From contig NZ_VCJS01000085.1 of NCBI RefSeq assembly GCF_005893125.1, forward strand, positions 1-50,858: a stretch of 50,858 bases of DNA, written 5' to 3'. The notes under the pieces are model-generated. The model was not told the DNA's origin. It saw only the letters and a program-made list of their open reading frames with translations, and did no database searches. A program made the translations under genes and the position numbers. The stretch comes from Nonomuraea basaltis (lineage in GTDB: Bacteria > Actinomycetota > Actinomycetes > Streptosporangiales > Streptosporangiaceae). Shown piece after piece: positions 1 through 7,151 of the stretch. Within the stretch, counting starts at the first letter, position 1. Each line of letters begins with the position of its first letter.

Positions 1-7
1 GAGACAG
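1..7 (+). other. probable Tn5/Nextera mosaic-end remnant at contig start
   Basis: The window opens with GAGACAG, the last seven bases of the Tn5 mosaic end used in tagmentation libraries. Seven bases could be chance, but the opposite end of the window holds 16 bases of the same element in the opposite orientation, which makes an adapter origin for both likely. Confidence 0.55.
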
Positions 8-513
8 TCGCCACCCTCACCGTGGCCGCCGAATCCCACGGCAGCACCTACGACCGCGACCTGTTCCCGCACTGGATCACCATCAGCGGTGCCTGCAACA
101 CCCGCGAGCAGGTGCTCAAGCGCGACGGCACCAACGTGGTGACGAACTCCTCCTGCGCGGCCGTCTCCGGCTCCTGGTACAGCCCGTACGACGGCGCCAC
201 CTGGACCGCCGCCTCCGACGTCGACATCGACCACATGGTCGCCCTCGCCGAGGCGTGGGCCTCGGGCGCGTGGTCGTGGACGACCGCGCGCCGCCAGCAG
301 TTCGCCAACGACCTGGGCGGCCCGCAGCTGTGGGCCGTGACCGACAACGTCAACCAGTCCAAGAGCGACCAGGACCCGGCCGAGTGGCAGCCGCCGCGCA
401 CCGCCGAGCGCTGCCGCTACGCCCGCGCCTGGATCCAGGTGAAGTGGTACTGGGGCCTGAGCGTCGACAGCACGGAGAAGTCCGCGCTCGGCGGCATGCT
501 CTCCACTTGCTGA
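1..513 (+). CDS. HNH endonuclease, GmrSD/DUF1524-like, 5' partial
   Basis: The reading frame is open from the first base, so the gene starts upstream; GTG at 22 is internal to the domain-bearing protein rather than a proven start. The visible part is a C-terminal nuclease domain of the DUF1524/GmrSD type: a DxDHMVALAEAW block, then RRQQFANDLGG, then NVNQSKSDQDPAEWQPP, which is the family's order of a His-containing beta-beta-alpha metal motif followed by an Asn and the K-x-x-x-P-x-x-W signature. In actinomycetes such stand-alone proteins are usually small secreted nucleases; a signal peptide would lie in the missing part. The first seven bases match an adapter end, so the first two or three codons may not be genomic. 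Confidence 0.8.
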   Translation, partial: ETVATLTVAAESHGSTYDRDLFPHWITISGACNTREQVLKRDGTNVVTNSSCAAVSGSWYSPYDGATWTAASDVDIDHMVALAEAWASGAWSWTTARRQQFANDLGGPQLWAVTDNVNQSKSDQDPAEWQPPRTAERCRYARAWIQVKWYWGLSVDSTEKSALGGMLSTC

Positions 514-674
514 CCCCGTCTCAACGAGGTCGGAGGGCGGCGTCTGTTCCTCCACCGCTCGGGTAGTCAGTCGCCCGGCAACGGCAGGAGTCCTCTCACG
601 AGTGACGCGCGCCGTCGCCACCCCTCCGACCTGCTCGATTACTCTGAGTGATCGAATAGGGAGGGGAAACGACC

Positions 675-1991
675 ATGGCACAGGAACCGAGGATCGACGT
701 CGAGATCAACATCGAGGGCAGCCTGACCCCTGAGCAGGTGCGGCAGGTCGCGGGCGCGTTCGGCGACCCGGGGGTGTGGTTCACCACGCCGCCGGTCCGC
801 GAGGGCAGGGCCGCCAGGCCCGACTTCGTGTGGGAGCTGGTGGGCGACAAGCCGCATCTGGGACACATCGCGACCGGCCGGGCCAACGTCTACCTGGCGG
901 ACGAGCACTCCACGCTGACCCGGCCGCTGATCTTCGCCGACGGATTCGGCTACGGGCCGAGCGACCTGGACGCATTGTGGCGGCACTTCAACGCCCCGTA
1001 CGAGACGGGCGTCCCGGGTCTCCTCGACCAGCTGCGGGGCATGGGCATCGACGTGGTGCTGCTGGGGTTCGACCAGCGGCAGACGTACGTTCAGGCCAAT
1101 GCCGCCGTGGCGGTGGTCTGCGTCAGGCGGACGCTCGCGGAGCGGCAGGGCGACAGCCCGCTGGCCGTCGGCGGGGTCAGCGTGGGCGGCCTGGTCACCC
1201 GGTACGCGCTGGCCCGCATGGAGACCGAGCGCGTCGACCACCAGACCGACACGTACTTCTCCTACGACACCCCGCACCTCGGCGCCTGGATCCCGCTCGT
1301 GCTCCAGCAGCTGGCCCACCTCCACGAGTCGCTCCACGACGGGGCCGGGCAGGCGGAGCTGATCCGCAGCCCCGCGGCGCAGCAGCTCCTGTGGGGCTGG
1401 GTGGAGAACGCGAGCTACTCGGGCCACCTGACCACCTCCAGCCCGCTGCGCGAGGACTTCCTCGACGACCTGCGCAGGATCGGCTGGTTCCCGAGGCGCC
1501 CGTACAAGCTGGGCATGGCCAACGGCACCGGCGACGGCCGGGGACCCGACCTGCCGCCCGGCACGCCGGTCCTCGACCTGGGCCAGGGGCCCCTGCAGCT
1601 CGTCGCCAGGATCCAGCCGAACCTCGGCGAGCTGCGGAACGTCGGCGCGATCGGCTTCGGCGAGCCGGTGTGGACGAGCGCGACCTCGTACGTGGCCCCG
1701 TTCGACGGGGCGCCGGGCGGCACCCTGGACGCGTTCGGCCGGGTCGCCGACGCGATGGGGCTGCCGATCCAGGACCGGTTCCGGCGCAGCTGCTTCGTCC
1801 CGTCGGTCAGCGCGATCGCGCTGGCCAGGGACCCGCTCCAGTGGGAGTCCGACCTGTACGCCGACCTGCGCGAGCTGCCCAAGGACGAGACGTCACTGGA
1901 CGCGTTCTGCTGCGACACCGGCAACCACCCGCACGGCGGTGTCTCCAAGGCCCTCGTGGAATGGTTCGTCGGCCGGCTCGCGGGCTGGTGA
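675..1991 (+). CDS. alpha/beta-hydrolase fold (lipase-like) protein
   Basis: 438 residues starting at an ATG with a GGGAGGGGA purine stretch 6-8 nt upstream. The core has the alpha/beta-hydrolase signature: a strand ending IFADGFGYGPSD (about residues 95-107), a strand GIDVVLLGFD, and the nucleophile elbow G-V-S-V-G with Ser169, followed by the helix GLVTRYALARM. A late NHPHGGVSKALVEW segment offers a candidate catalytic His. The N-terminal 75 residues are acidic and not recognised. There is no signal peptide, so the protein is probably cytoplasmic. Substrate cannot be told; lipase, esterase or acyltransferase are all possible. It converges on the next gene, with a strong stem-loop between them. 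Confidence 0.75.
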   Translation: MAQEPRIDVEINIEGSLTPEQVRQVAGAFGDPGVWFTTPPVREGRAARPDFVWELVGDKPHLGHIATGRANVYLADEHSTLTRPLIFADGFGYGPSDLDALWRHFNAPYETGVPGLLDQLRGMGIDVVLLGFDQRQTYVQANAAVAVVCVRRTLAERQGDSPLAVGGVSVGGLVTRYALARMETERVDHQTDTYFSYDTPHLGAWIPLVLQQLAHLHESLHDGAGQAELIRSPAAQQLLWGWVENASYSGHLTTSSPLREDFLDDLRRIGWFPRRPYKLGMANGTGDGRGPDLPPGTPVLDLGQGPLQLVARIQPNLGELRNVGAIGFGEPVWTSATSYVAPFDGAPGGTLDAFGRVADAMGLPIQDRFRRSCFVPSVSAIALARDPLQWESDLYADLRELPKDETSLDAFCCDTGNHPHGGVSKALVEWFVGRLAGW

Positions 1992-1999
1992 CCGGGTGG

Positions 2000-2030
2000 C
2001 CGGGTGCCGGGCTCGTGGCCCGGCACCCGG
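2000..2030. terminator. bidirectional stem-loop terminator
   Basis: A perfect 13-bp GC-only stem (CCGGGTGCCGGGC and its complement) with a five-base TCGTG loop fills the 43-bp gap between two convergent genes. It has no T tract, as is common for actinomycete terminators, and should stop transcription from both sides. Confidence 0.75.
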
Positions 2031-2034
2031 TGCC

Positions 2035-3444
2035 TCAGCGGCTACCCCGGTGCACGACCAGGAGCTGGTCGCGGCTGGCGTTCTTGTCGCGGTAGGCGAT
2101 GGCGGCCGGAGCCTCGGCGCTGTAGTGGGCGGGCAGCCTCTCGTCGGTGCTCCAGCTGGAGCCGTCGAAGGAGGTCCACCACAGGCTCTGGTCCGACGCG
2201 CCGCGGTGCACGCAGCGGAGCCGGTCCTTGTACACGGTCAGGGCCGGGCCCTCGGCCGCGAAGTGGCCGGGCAGCCGCTGGTCGGCGGTCCAGCCGGAGC
2301 CGTCCCAGCGGGTCCACCACAGGGACGTGTCCGCGCCCGAGCCGCGGTGCACGCAGTAGAGGTGGCCCCTGAACACCGCCAGCGCCGGGTTGGACCGGCT
2401 GGAGTGGCCGGGGAAGCGCTGGTCGGGACTCCAATTGGCGCCGTCCCATCGGGTCCACCACAGGCTGTCATCGGCGCTGCCCCGGTGCACGCAATAGAGC
2501 TGTCCGTCGAACGCCGCCAGCGCCGGAGCGCTCGCGCTGAAGTGCCTGGGCAGCTTGGCGTCCGCGCTCCATGTGTCCCCGTCCCACCGGGTCCACCACA
2601 GGCTGTCGTCCCCGCTCCCCCGGTGCACGCAATAGAGCTGCCCGTCGAACGCCGCCAGCGCCGGGGCGCTCGCGCTGAAGTGCTCGGGGAACCGCTCGTC
2701 CTCGCTCCAGCCCTGCTCCGCGTCGTAGACCGTCCACCACAGACTCGAGTCGCCGCCGGCGCCGCGGTGGGCGACGAACAGCCGGTCCCGGTACTCGGCG
2801 ACGGCCGGGCCGGACGCGGTGAAGTGGTCGACGAATCGCTGGTCCTCGCTCCAGCCCTCGCCGGGCTCGTAGACCGCCCACCACAGCCGGGCGTCGGCGA
2901 CCGGCGTGCCGGCCACGCGGACCGGGACGAGCGTGGCGGGCGCGGTCCAGGGTGAGACCAGCCTGACGCCGTACGGGCGGGCGGCCGAGGCGATCCAGCG
3001 GGGCCTGTTCTTCGCCGACCACTCGACGATCGGCGCGAGCCAGGAGCCGAGCACGGCGCCGGCGGTCTCACTGATCAGCGCCGAGATCTCGGCGGCCCGC
3101 ACCGCGGCGGTCTCGTTCAGGTTGATCTCGAACCCCCACCACCTGGCGACCGGCCAGACGTCGGCGCCCAGCGCACGCAGCTCGCCCTGCAGCCGGCGTA
3201 CGCGCTCCTGATCCTTGGAGTCCAGCTCGGCGATCTGGCGCTTGCTCTCCCGCTTGGCCGCCAGCCATTCCGCCTCGGCGGCCGCACGGTCGGCGAGATC
3301 GTCGTCCTCCAGCAGCTCGGCCTCGACGGCCAGGTCGACCGCCGCGGCGGCCACCGGGTCGTCCTCCACGTGCAGGAGCGGCTCCTCGGCCTCCGTGCCC
3401 CTCTCGGCGGTCTCTGTCCTGTCGGCTCTGGTCTCGTCGGTCAT
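2035..3444 (-). CDS. six-repeat WW beta-propeller/lectin-like protein
   Basis: 469 residues from the ATG at 3444, chosen because AGGGGG lies just upstream; an earlier in-frame GTG at 3480 lacks such support. Residues 1-100 are acidic and Glu/Ala/Arg-rich, probably helical or coiled. Residues 105-175 hold two possible amphipathic or hydrophobic helices. Residues about 180-469 are six tandem repeats of about 48 residues with the pattern S-L-W-W-T-x-x-D-G-x-x-W-S-x-D, then PALAAFDGQLYCVHRG. This resembles PLL/AFL-type propellers that bind sugars. No signal peptide or catalytic motif is seen. A sugar-binding or surface-recognition role is inference only. Confidence 0.65.
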   Translation of the reverse strand: MTDETRADRTETAERGTEAEEPLLHVEDDPVAAAAVDLAVEAELLEDDDLADRAAAEAEWLAAKRESKRQIAELDSKDQERVRRLQGELRALGADVWPVARWWGFEINLNETAAVRAAEISALISETAGAVLGSWLAPIVEWSAKNRPRWIASAARPYGVRLVSPWTAPATLVPVRVAGTPVADARLWWAVYEPGEGWSEDQRFVDHFTASGPAVAEYRDRLFVAHRGAGGDSSLWWTVYDAEQGWSEDERFPEHFSASAPALAAFDGQLYCVHRGSGDDSLWWTRWDGDTWSADAKLPRHFSASAPALAAFDGQLYCVHRGSADDSLWWTRWDGANWSPDQRFPGHSSRSNPALAVFRGHLYCVHRGSGADTSLWWTRWDGSGWTADQRLPGHFAAEGPALTVYKDRLRCVHRGASDQSLWWTSFDGSSWSTDERLPAHYSAEAPAAIAYRDKNASRDQLLVVHRGSR

Positions 3445-3552
3445 TTCCAGCCCCCTGGAATTTGCGCTGCTTACATGCACGAACCAGCCACATAGTAACT
3501 ATGCGTGTTGGGTCGATTACGTACGGGTTGGGGGTTGGGCAGGGTAAAGGTC

Positions 3553-4332
3553 CTACCCGGGTGGTTTCCTGGCGGCGCCCGCCAGCAGGTAGCCGGGCAG
3601 GGGCGCCTCGCCGACGAGCAGATGATCGTCGGGCCGCCAGTCCGTGACCGCCACGAGCCCCGGCTCGACCAGCTCGAAGTCGCCGAAGAACGCCCGGATC
3701 TCCTCCTGGGTGCGCCCCGTGGCGGAGCCTCGGTAGACCTTCTTGGGGCCCTTCTCCGCCTCCCGGCTCCGCGTTGCCACCGCGTGGGTGAGCACCAGGT
3801 AGCTGCCCGGCGCCAGCGCGTCCCGCAGGATCTTCACGACGCCTTGCGGGTCGTCGGCGTCCTGAATGAAGTGGAGCATCGACACCAGCAGCACGCCGAC
3901 GGGCTCGGCAAGGTCGAGCAGGCCGGTGACCTCGGGGCCGGCCAGCAGCTCGGCCGGGCGCAGCAGGTCGGCCTGGACGAACGCGACCCGACCGGCCTCC
4001 GCCAGCAGCGTCCTGGCGTGCGCGGCGACGACCGGGTCGTGGTCGACGTACACCACTCCGGCGCCGGGCGACACCTCACGGACGATCTCGTGCACGTTGC
4101 CCTGGGTGGGCAGGCCACTGCCCAGATCCAGGAACTGCCGGACACCGGCCGCGGCCAGGTGCCGCACCGCGCGCCGCAGGAAGGCGCGGTTGGCCCTGGC
4201 CGTCGGCACGGTCGCGGGGATGTGCGCGACGAGCCGGTCGACGGCGTCGCGGTCCACGGCGAGGTTGTCCTTGCCGCCGAGCATGTAGTCGTACATGCGG
4301 GCGAGATTTGGCGTGTTGGGGTCGATGGACAC
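3553..4332 (-). CDS. SAM-dependent methyltransferase, DUF574 family
   Basis: 259 residues if translation starts at GTG 4332, which gives the usual family beginning (SIDPNTPNLARMYDYMLGGKDN). The open frame continues to 4581, but the extra upstream residues are low-complexity Arg/Ala and overlap a different gene remnant. The SAM-binding motif is FLDLGSGLPTQGNVHE, followed by VVYVDHDPVV as motif II and a DLAEPVGVLLVSMLHFIQD strand. DUF574 proteins are abundant in actinomycetes, often next to regulators, and their substrates are mostly unknown. It could be expressed alone; the upstream SD is weak. Confidence 0.8.
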   Translation of the reverse strand: MSIDPNTPNLARMYDYMLGGKDNLAVDRDAVDRLVAHIPATVPTARANRAFLRRAVRHLAAAGVRQFLDLGSGLPTQGNVHEIVREVSPGAGVVYVDHDPVVAAHARTLLAEAGRVAFVQADLLRPAELLAGPEVTGLLDLAEPVGVLLVSMLHFIQDADDPQGVVKILRDALAPGSYLVLTHAVATRSREAEKGPKKVYRGSATGRTQEEIRAFFGDFELVEPGLVAVTDWRPDDHLLVGEAPLPGYLLAGAARKPPG

Positions 4333-4632
4333 GAAGTGATCGTAGAGCCGTCGAGCTGTTTTTACGGACGCCGCTCCGCGAAGGGCCGCCACCTCCCCAG
4401 ATACCGCTCGACGGTGTACTCGGCCGCCTGCGCGTCGGTGAACTGCGGCCGGTCGGCGGTGCCGGCTGCGCCCGGGCCGGAGTTGCGGTATTCGGCGAAG
4501 CGGGCGTCCTGCCAGGAGAAGCCGCTCATGTCGGTCCAGGGAGCCCTCGGCCGAGGCCGCACTTGACGGAGCACTACTCAAAGAACCAACTCACGGCCCT
4601 CGGCAGACCACTAGCCTGGGAAAACGGTCCGC
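4333..4632. other. gap between methyltransferase and HAD gene
   Basis: This 300-base stretch holds only the pectinesterase remnant and a short upstream region for the HAD gene. A TAGCCT element at about 4612 could be a -10 box for the latter, but no matching -35 box was found. Confidence 0.4.
4362..4574 (-). pseudogene. C-terminal remnant of a bacterial pectinesterase
   Basis: A 70-residue open frame whose residues about 13-64 match the extreme C-terminus of secreted pectin methylesterases: SGFSWQDARFAEYRNSGPGA, then RPQFTDAQAAEYTVERYLG. In intact enzymes this block follows a right-handed beta-helix of about 300 residues; neither the catalytic Asp/Gln segments nor a signal peptide is present here. 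The remainder of the gene is absent, since the neighbouring sequence codes for a HAD protein on the other strand. I read it as a degraded leftover. The assignment rests on recognising the motif, not on an alignment. Confidence 0.6.
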
Positions 4633-5364
4633 ATGGGCGCATGGGCGGTGACGGTGGTGGCGGGACTGGTGCTCTGGGATGTCGATCACACGTTGATCGA
4701 GAACGGCGGGGTGAGCAAGGAGATCTACGCTCGGGCCTTTGAACTGCTGACCGGGCGGCCTGCCGAGCACCGGGCGGAGACCGGTGGCCGTACAGACCCG
4801 CAGATCATGCTCAACCTGCTGCGGCGGCACGGCATCGAGCCGTCCCCTGACCAGTTGACGAGGCTGAACGACGCGTTGAAAAGCGCGATGACCCTCAACC
4901 GGGCGCGACTGAGCGAGCGCGGATACGCACTACCAGGAGCGTTGGACGCGATCGTCGCGCTCGCCGAGGTGCCCGGCATCGTCCAGTCCGTGCTCACCGG
5001 CAATATCCAGCCCAATGCAGTAGTGAAGGTGTCGGTGTTCGGCCTACATGAGCGTCTGGATTTCGAGCTCGGCGGGTACGGGTCGGACGGCGCGGTACGC
5101 GCCGGCCTGGTCGCGGTCGCCCAGCAGCGCGCCAGTCGCAAATACGGGCAGTCCTTCGGCCGTTCCTCCACTGTCTTGATCGGCGACACGCCACGTGATG
5201 TCCAGGCCGGGGTGGACGGCGGTGCCGCGGTCATCGGCGTGGCGACGGGATCCGACAGCATGGCCGAGCTGTCGGAGGCAGGTGCGGACGTCGTGTTCTC
5301 CGATCTGACTGACACCCCGGCACTGGTCGCCGCGGTCATGAAACTGACAGGCCTGTCCCGGTAG
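4633..5364 (+). CDS. HAD-superfamily hydrolase (phosphatase-like)
   Basis: 243 residues. Motif I is LVLWDVDHTLI with the nucleophile Asp16 and general acid Asp18. Motif II is the SVLTGN segment near residue 120, and motif IV is VLIGDTPRDVQAG, followed by VIGVATG. A helical cap lies between motif I and motif II, as in phosphoglycolate phosphatase-type (subfamily I) members. The substrate is unknown; small phosphorylated metabolites are usual. The gene converges on and overlaps the next one by 29 bp. The ATG at 4633 is the only good start before motif I. Confidence 0.8.
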   Translation: MGAWAVTVVAGLVLWDVDHTLIENGGVSKEIYARAFELLTGRPAEHRAETGGRTDPQIMLNLLRRHGIEPSPDQLTRLNDALKSAMTLNRARLSERGYALPGALDAIVALAEVPGIVQSVLTGNIQPNAVVKVSVFGLHERLDFELGGYGSDGAVRAGLVAVAQQRASRKYGQSFGRSSTVLIGDTPRDVQAGVDGGAAVIGVATGSDSMAELSEAGADVVFSDLTDTPALVAAVMKLTGLSR

Positions 5365-6127
5365 AGGCCTGGCGTTGCTGCCAGAAGTTGGAATCCTCAA
5401 TGGGGTAGGAGGCTTCCCAGACCCGCTCGAAGCTGTGGACGTAGGTGTCGAAGAAGTCGGCGCCTTCAAGACGGCGGAGATGCAAGGTGGGCGCCAGGTA
5501 GCCGTACGTGCCGTAGATGTGCTGGTTGACCAGCATCTGGTCGTCATACCGGAAGATTGAATTGTAGAGGGATGTACGGTGCAGGCGGAACGCCACGCCA
5601 GCGATTCCGACCAGCGGCGCGTAGTAGGTCAGTGCCATTCGGATGCGGCCGGGGATAGCGTCATACAGTCGTTCCTCAACGCCTCGTAGCGCCATCTCAG
5701 GGCTATCCGGATCCCCCATCATGATCCGTACTGTTGCACCCTGTGCGGCTTTGCGCGCGAGAATATCAATCGACTCTGGATTCTCTTCCGGCAAGAACAG
5801 ATTGGCATTGGCGAACAGCCAGATTTCGTCGTGTGCGTTGATGAGCAGATCGAGCCACAGATGGTTCGGGGTGTCTGATCGGTGCGGGTACAACGTAACG
5901 ATTTCCGATTGAGAGGCGTTCCGCCTATCCGCGTTCAACTTTGGCCACAGCCAACTGGCGGCCACTCCGAGGAGTTTGGCCGCCGCATATGCGGTCGTGC
6001 GGCGTGGCGTGATGTTGCGGGTTACCCACCGCTGCACGCTCTTGGGATCCAGGCCCAGCTCCGAGGCTAGGCCGGCCTCTGTGTAGCCACTGGCAACCAA
6101 GGTGGTGCGAAGACGATCGTTGGCCAT
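5336..6127 (-). CDS. XRE-type HTH regulator with DUF5919 domain
   Basis: 263 residues; the ATG at 6127 is preceded by GGAGG at a five-base distance. Residues 1-60 form an HTH (ASELGLDPKSVQRWVTRNITPRRTTAYAAAKLLG). Residues about 85-250 match the DUF5919 pattern, a phospholipase D-like fold without the HKD catalytic pairs: LLINAHDEIWLFANANLFLPEENPE shortened here to its landmarks LFANANLFLPEEN, VRIMMGDPDSPEM, RLHRTSLYNSIFRYDDQML and HLRRLEGADFF. These proteins are common in actinomycetes and are presumed to sense a ligand and regulate neighbours. It is divergent from two small genes, and an inverted repeat lies just upstream. Confidence 0.75.
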   Translation of the reverse strand: MANDRLRTTLVASGYTEAGLASELGLDPKSVQRWVTRNITPRRTTAYAAAKLLGVAASWLWPKLNADRRNASQSEIVTLYPHRSDTPNHLWLDLLINAHDEIWLFANANLFLPEENPESIDILARKAAQGATVRIMMGDPDSPEMALRGVEERLYDAIPGRIRMALTYYAPLVGIAGVAFRLHRTSLYNSIFRYDDQMLVNQHIYGTYGYLAPTLHLRRLEGADFFDTYVHSFERVWEASYPIEDSNFWQQRQASTGTGLSVS

Positions 6128-6149
6128 GGGAGCCTCCAGGGACGTTAGA

Positions 6150-6177
6150 GGGCGTTTTTATCACTGCAGTAACGCCC
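6150..6177. promoter_or_regulatory. candidate XRE operator
   Basis: A seven-base inverted repeat (GGGCGTT and AACGCCC, 14-base spacer) surrounds a perfect ACTGCAGT palindrome at 6163-6170. It lies 23-50 bases upstream of the XRE gene start, where an autoregulatory site would be expected. Inference from position and symmetry only. Confidence 0.35.
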
Positions 6178-6276
6178 CGTAAAGTCCCCGTCGCGCGGTT
6201 CCGATGTCACTGGCGCTGAGTTGAACTGCTCTCATGTATTTCTCGTCCTCGAAGTAACGCGTAAGGGAACGTACGA

Positions 6277-6633
6277 GTGACAACATCGAGCGACACCACA
6301 CCAGTGGACCAAATAGACCAAAACATGATTCTCCTGGTCATACTCCATCGCGCGCTTATGTCCCTGAACGTCTCCGCCATCGTGATCAAGGTGATCCACC
6401 TGAACATGAGTTTTGGGGTTCCCGGCTACATCCGCTACCTGCCCGCTGCGTTGGAGGTCCGCGGGCGGGACGGCAAATTGGGAGGGCGAGTGGAGATCGT
6501 CGGCGATGGGGACGACCGCGCGTACCTCGTGCGTCCAGCGGGCCGTACAGAGGAGGCCAAGTTTTCGGTCGGCGCGCATGAGGAGGCGGCGATCTACCTG
6601 CACAGCGTCGTACGCGGATGGCGGGCGCAATGA
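6277..6633 (+). CDS. hypothetical protein, small partner of XRE regulators
   Basis: 118 residues from GTG 6277, supported by AAGGGA eight bases upstream. The body (FGVPGYIRYLPAALEVRG, VEIVGDGDDRAYLVRPAG, AAIYLHSVVRGW) looks like a small family I have seen beside XRE genes in actinomycetes, but it has no known function. No signal peptide or catalytic motif is visible. It overlaps the following gene by four bases (ATGA), so the two are translationally coupled. It is divergent from the XRE-DUF5919 gene and lies upstream of the peptide-methyltransferase pair. Confidence 0.6.
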   Translation: MTTSSDTTPVDQIDQNMILLVILHRALMSLNVSAIVIKVIHLNMSFGVPGYIRYLPAALEVRGRDGKLGGRVEIVGDGDDRAYLVRPAGRTEEAKFSVGAHEEAAIYLHSVVRGWRAQ

Positions 6634-6842
6634 CGACGACTAGGAGATTTCCGGGTTGGGAGATCGTGGAGGGCGCTGGGGGAGGTTATATCGCGTTCCG
6701 CATCGTCCTGGTGCCTGACCACAGCAGGCTCTCCAACGTACGTTGTGGCGCCACCCTGGCTGAGCTTTTCGAGCACCTGGCGCAGGAAACTCGCCGCCAA
6801 GAACGGACGTCTCCATCAAGGAGATTCCCAGGCGCGGTATGA
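6630..6842 (+). CDS. hypothetical small protein
   Basis: 70 residues from the ATG at 6630, which overlaps the previous stop codon. The sequence FPGWEIVEGAGGGYIAFRI, then LAELFEHLAQETRR, reads as a small beta-sheet followed by a helix. I do not recognise a function. The coupling suggests it acts with the preceding 118-residue protein. The 174 bases that follow lack a convincing gene and contain the SD of the next peptide gene. Confidence 0.55.
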   Translation: MTTTRRFPGWEIVEGAGGGYIAFRIVLVPDHSRLSNVRCGATLAELFEHLAQETRRQERTSPSRRFPGAV

Positions 6843-7016
6843 CGCCATGGCGACGCAGCCGCAAGAAAGAGTCGTCAGATACCGGAGTGCTCCCGGCGTC
6901 GCCGTTGCACGCGTCTGCCGCCCACCAACTCACGGCAAGCCATCCTGCCTTGCCCGATCGATTGTGTAGTCATACGGTCACGACGAGCGTTCATCTAGGC
7001 GAAGGAGAACCCTGGC

Positions 7017-7151
7017 GTGGGCAAGCATGAGGACCCCAAGAGCCCCAAGGACGAGCCGTTCAAGGTCGACCCCAGCAAGGCCACGCCCGACGGTTACAAG
7101 GAGTCGGGCGGTAAGCACGCGGACGGCAAGGGCAAGGACGGCAAGAAGTAG
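7017..7151 (+). CDS. imiditide-like RiPP precursor peptide
   Basis: A 44-residue peptide starting at GTG 7017 behind an AAGGAG Shine-Dalgarno nine bases upstream. It is extremely hydrophilic: 14 Lys, 7 Asp, 7 Gly and several Pro, with no Cys and almost no hydrophobic residues. Three Asp-Gly pairs are present (TPDGYKES, KHADGKGKDGKK); Asp-Gly is the dipeptide most prone to aspartimide formation. Its stop codon overlaps the GTG of the following isoaspartate-methyltransferase homologue by one base. A short charged peptide plus a lone PIMT homologue is the architecture of imiditides (founding member from Nonomuraea maritima), in which the enzyme methylates one Asp of a linear precursor. Which Asp would be modified here is unknown. 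Confidence 0.7.
   Translation: MGKHEDPKSPKDEPFKVDPSKATPDGYKESGGKHADGKGKDGKK

Noticed and set aside
2004..2955. Two plus-strand frames across the propeller gene
   Set aside because: The apparent repeats in their products merely mirror the minus-strand protein repeats.
6839..7030. 63-residue frame starting with an ATGA overlap
   Set aside because: Coupling is possible, but composition is poor and it would run through the Shine-Dalgarno and start of the precursor peptide gene.
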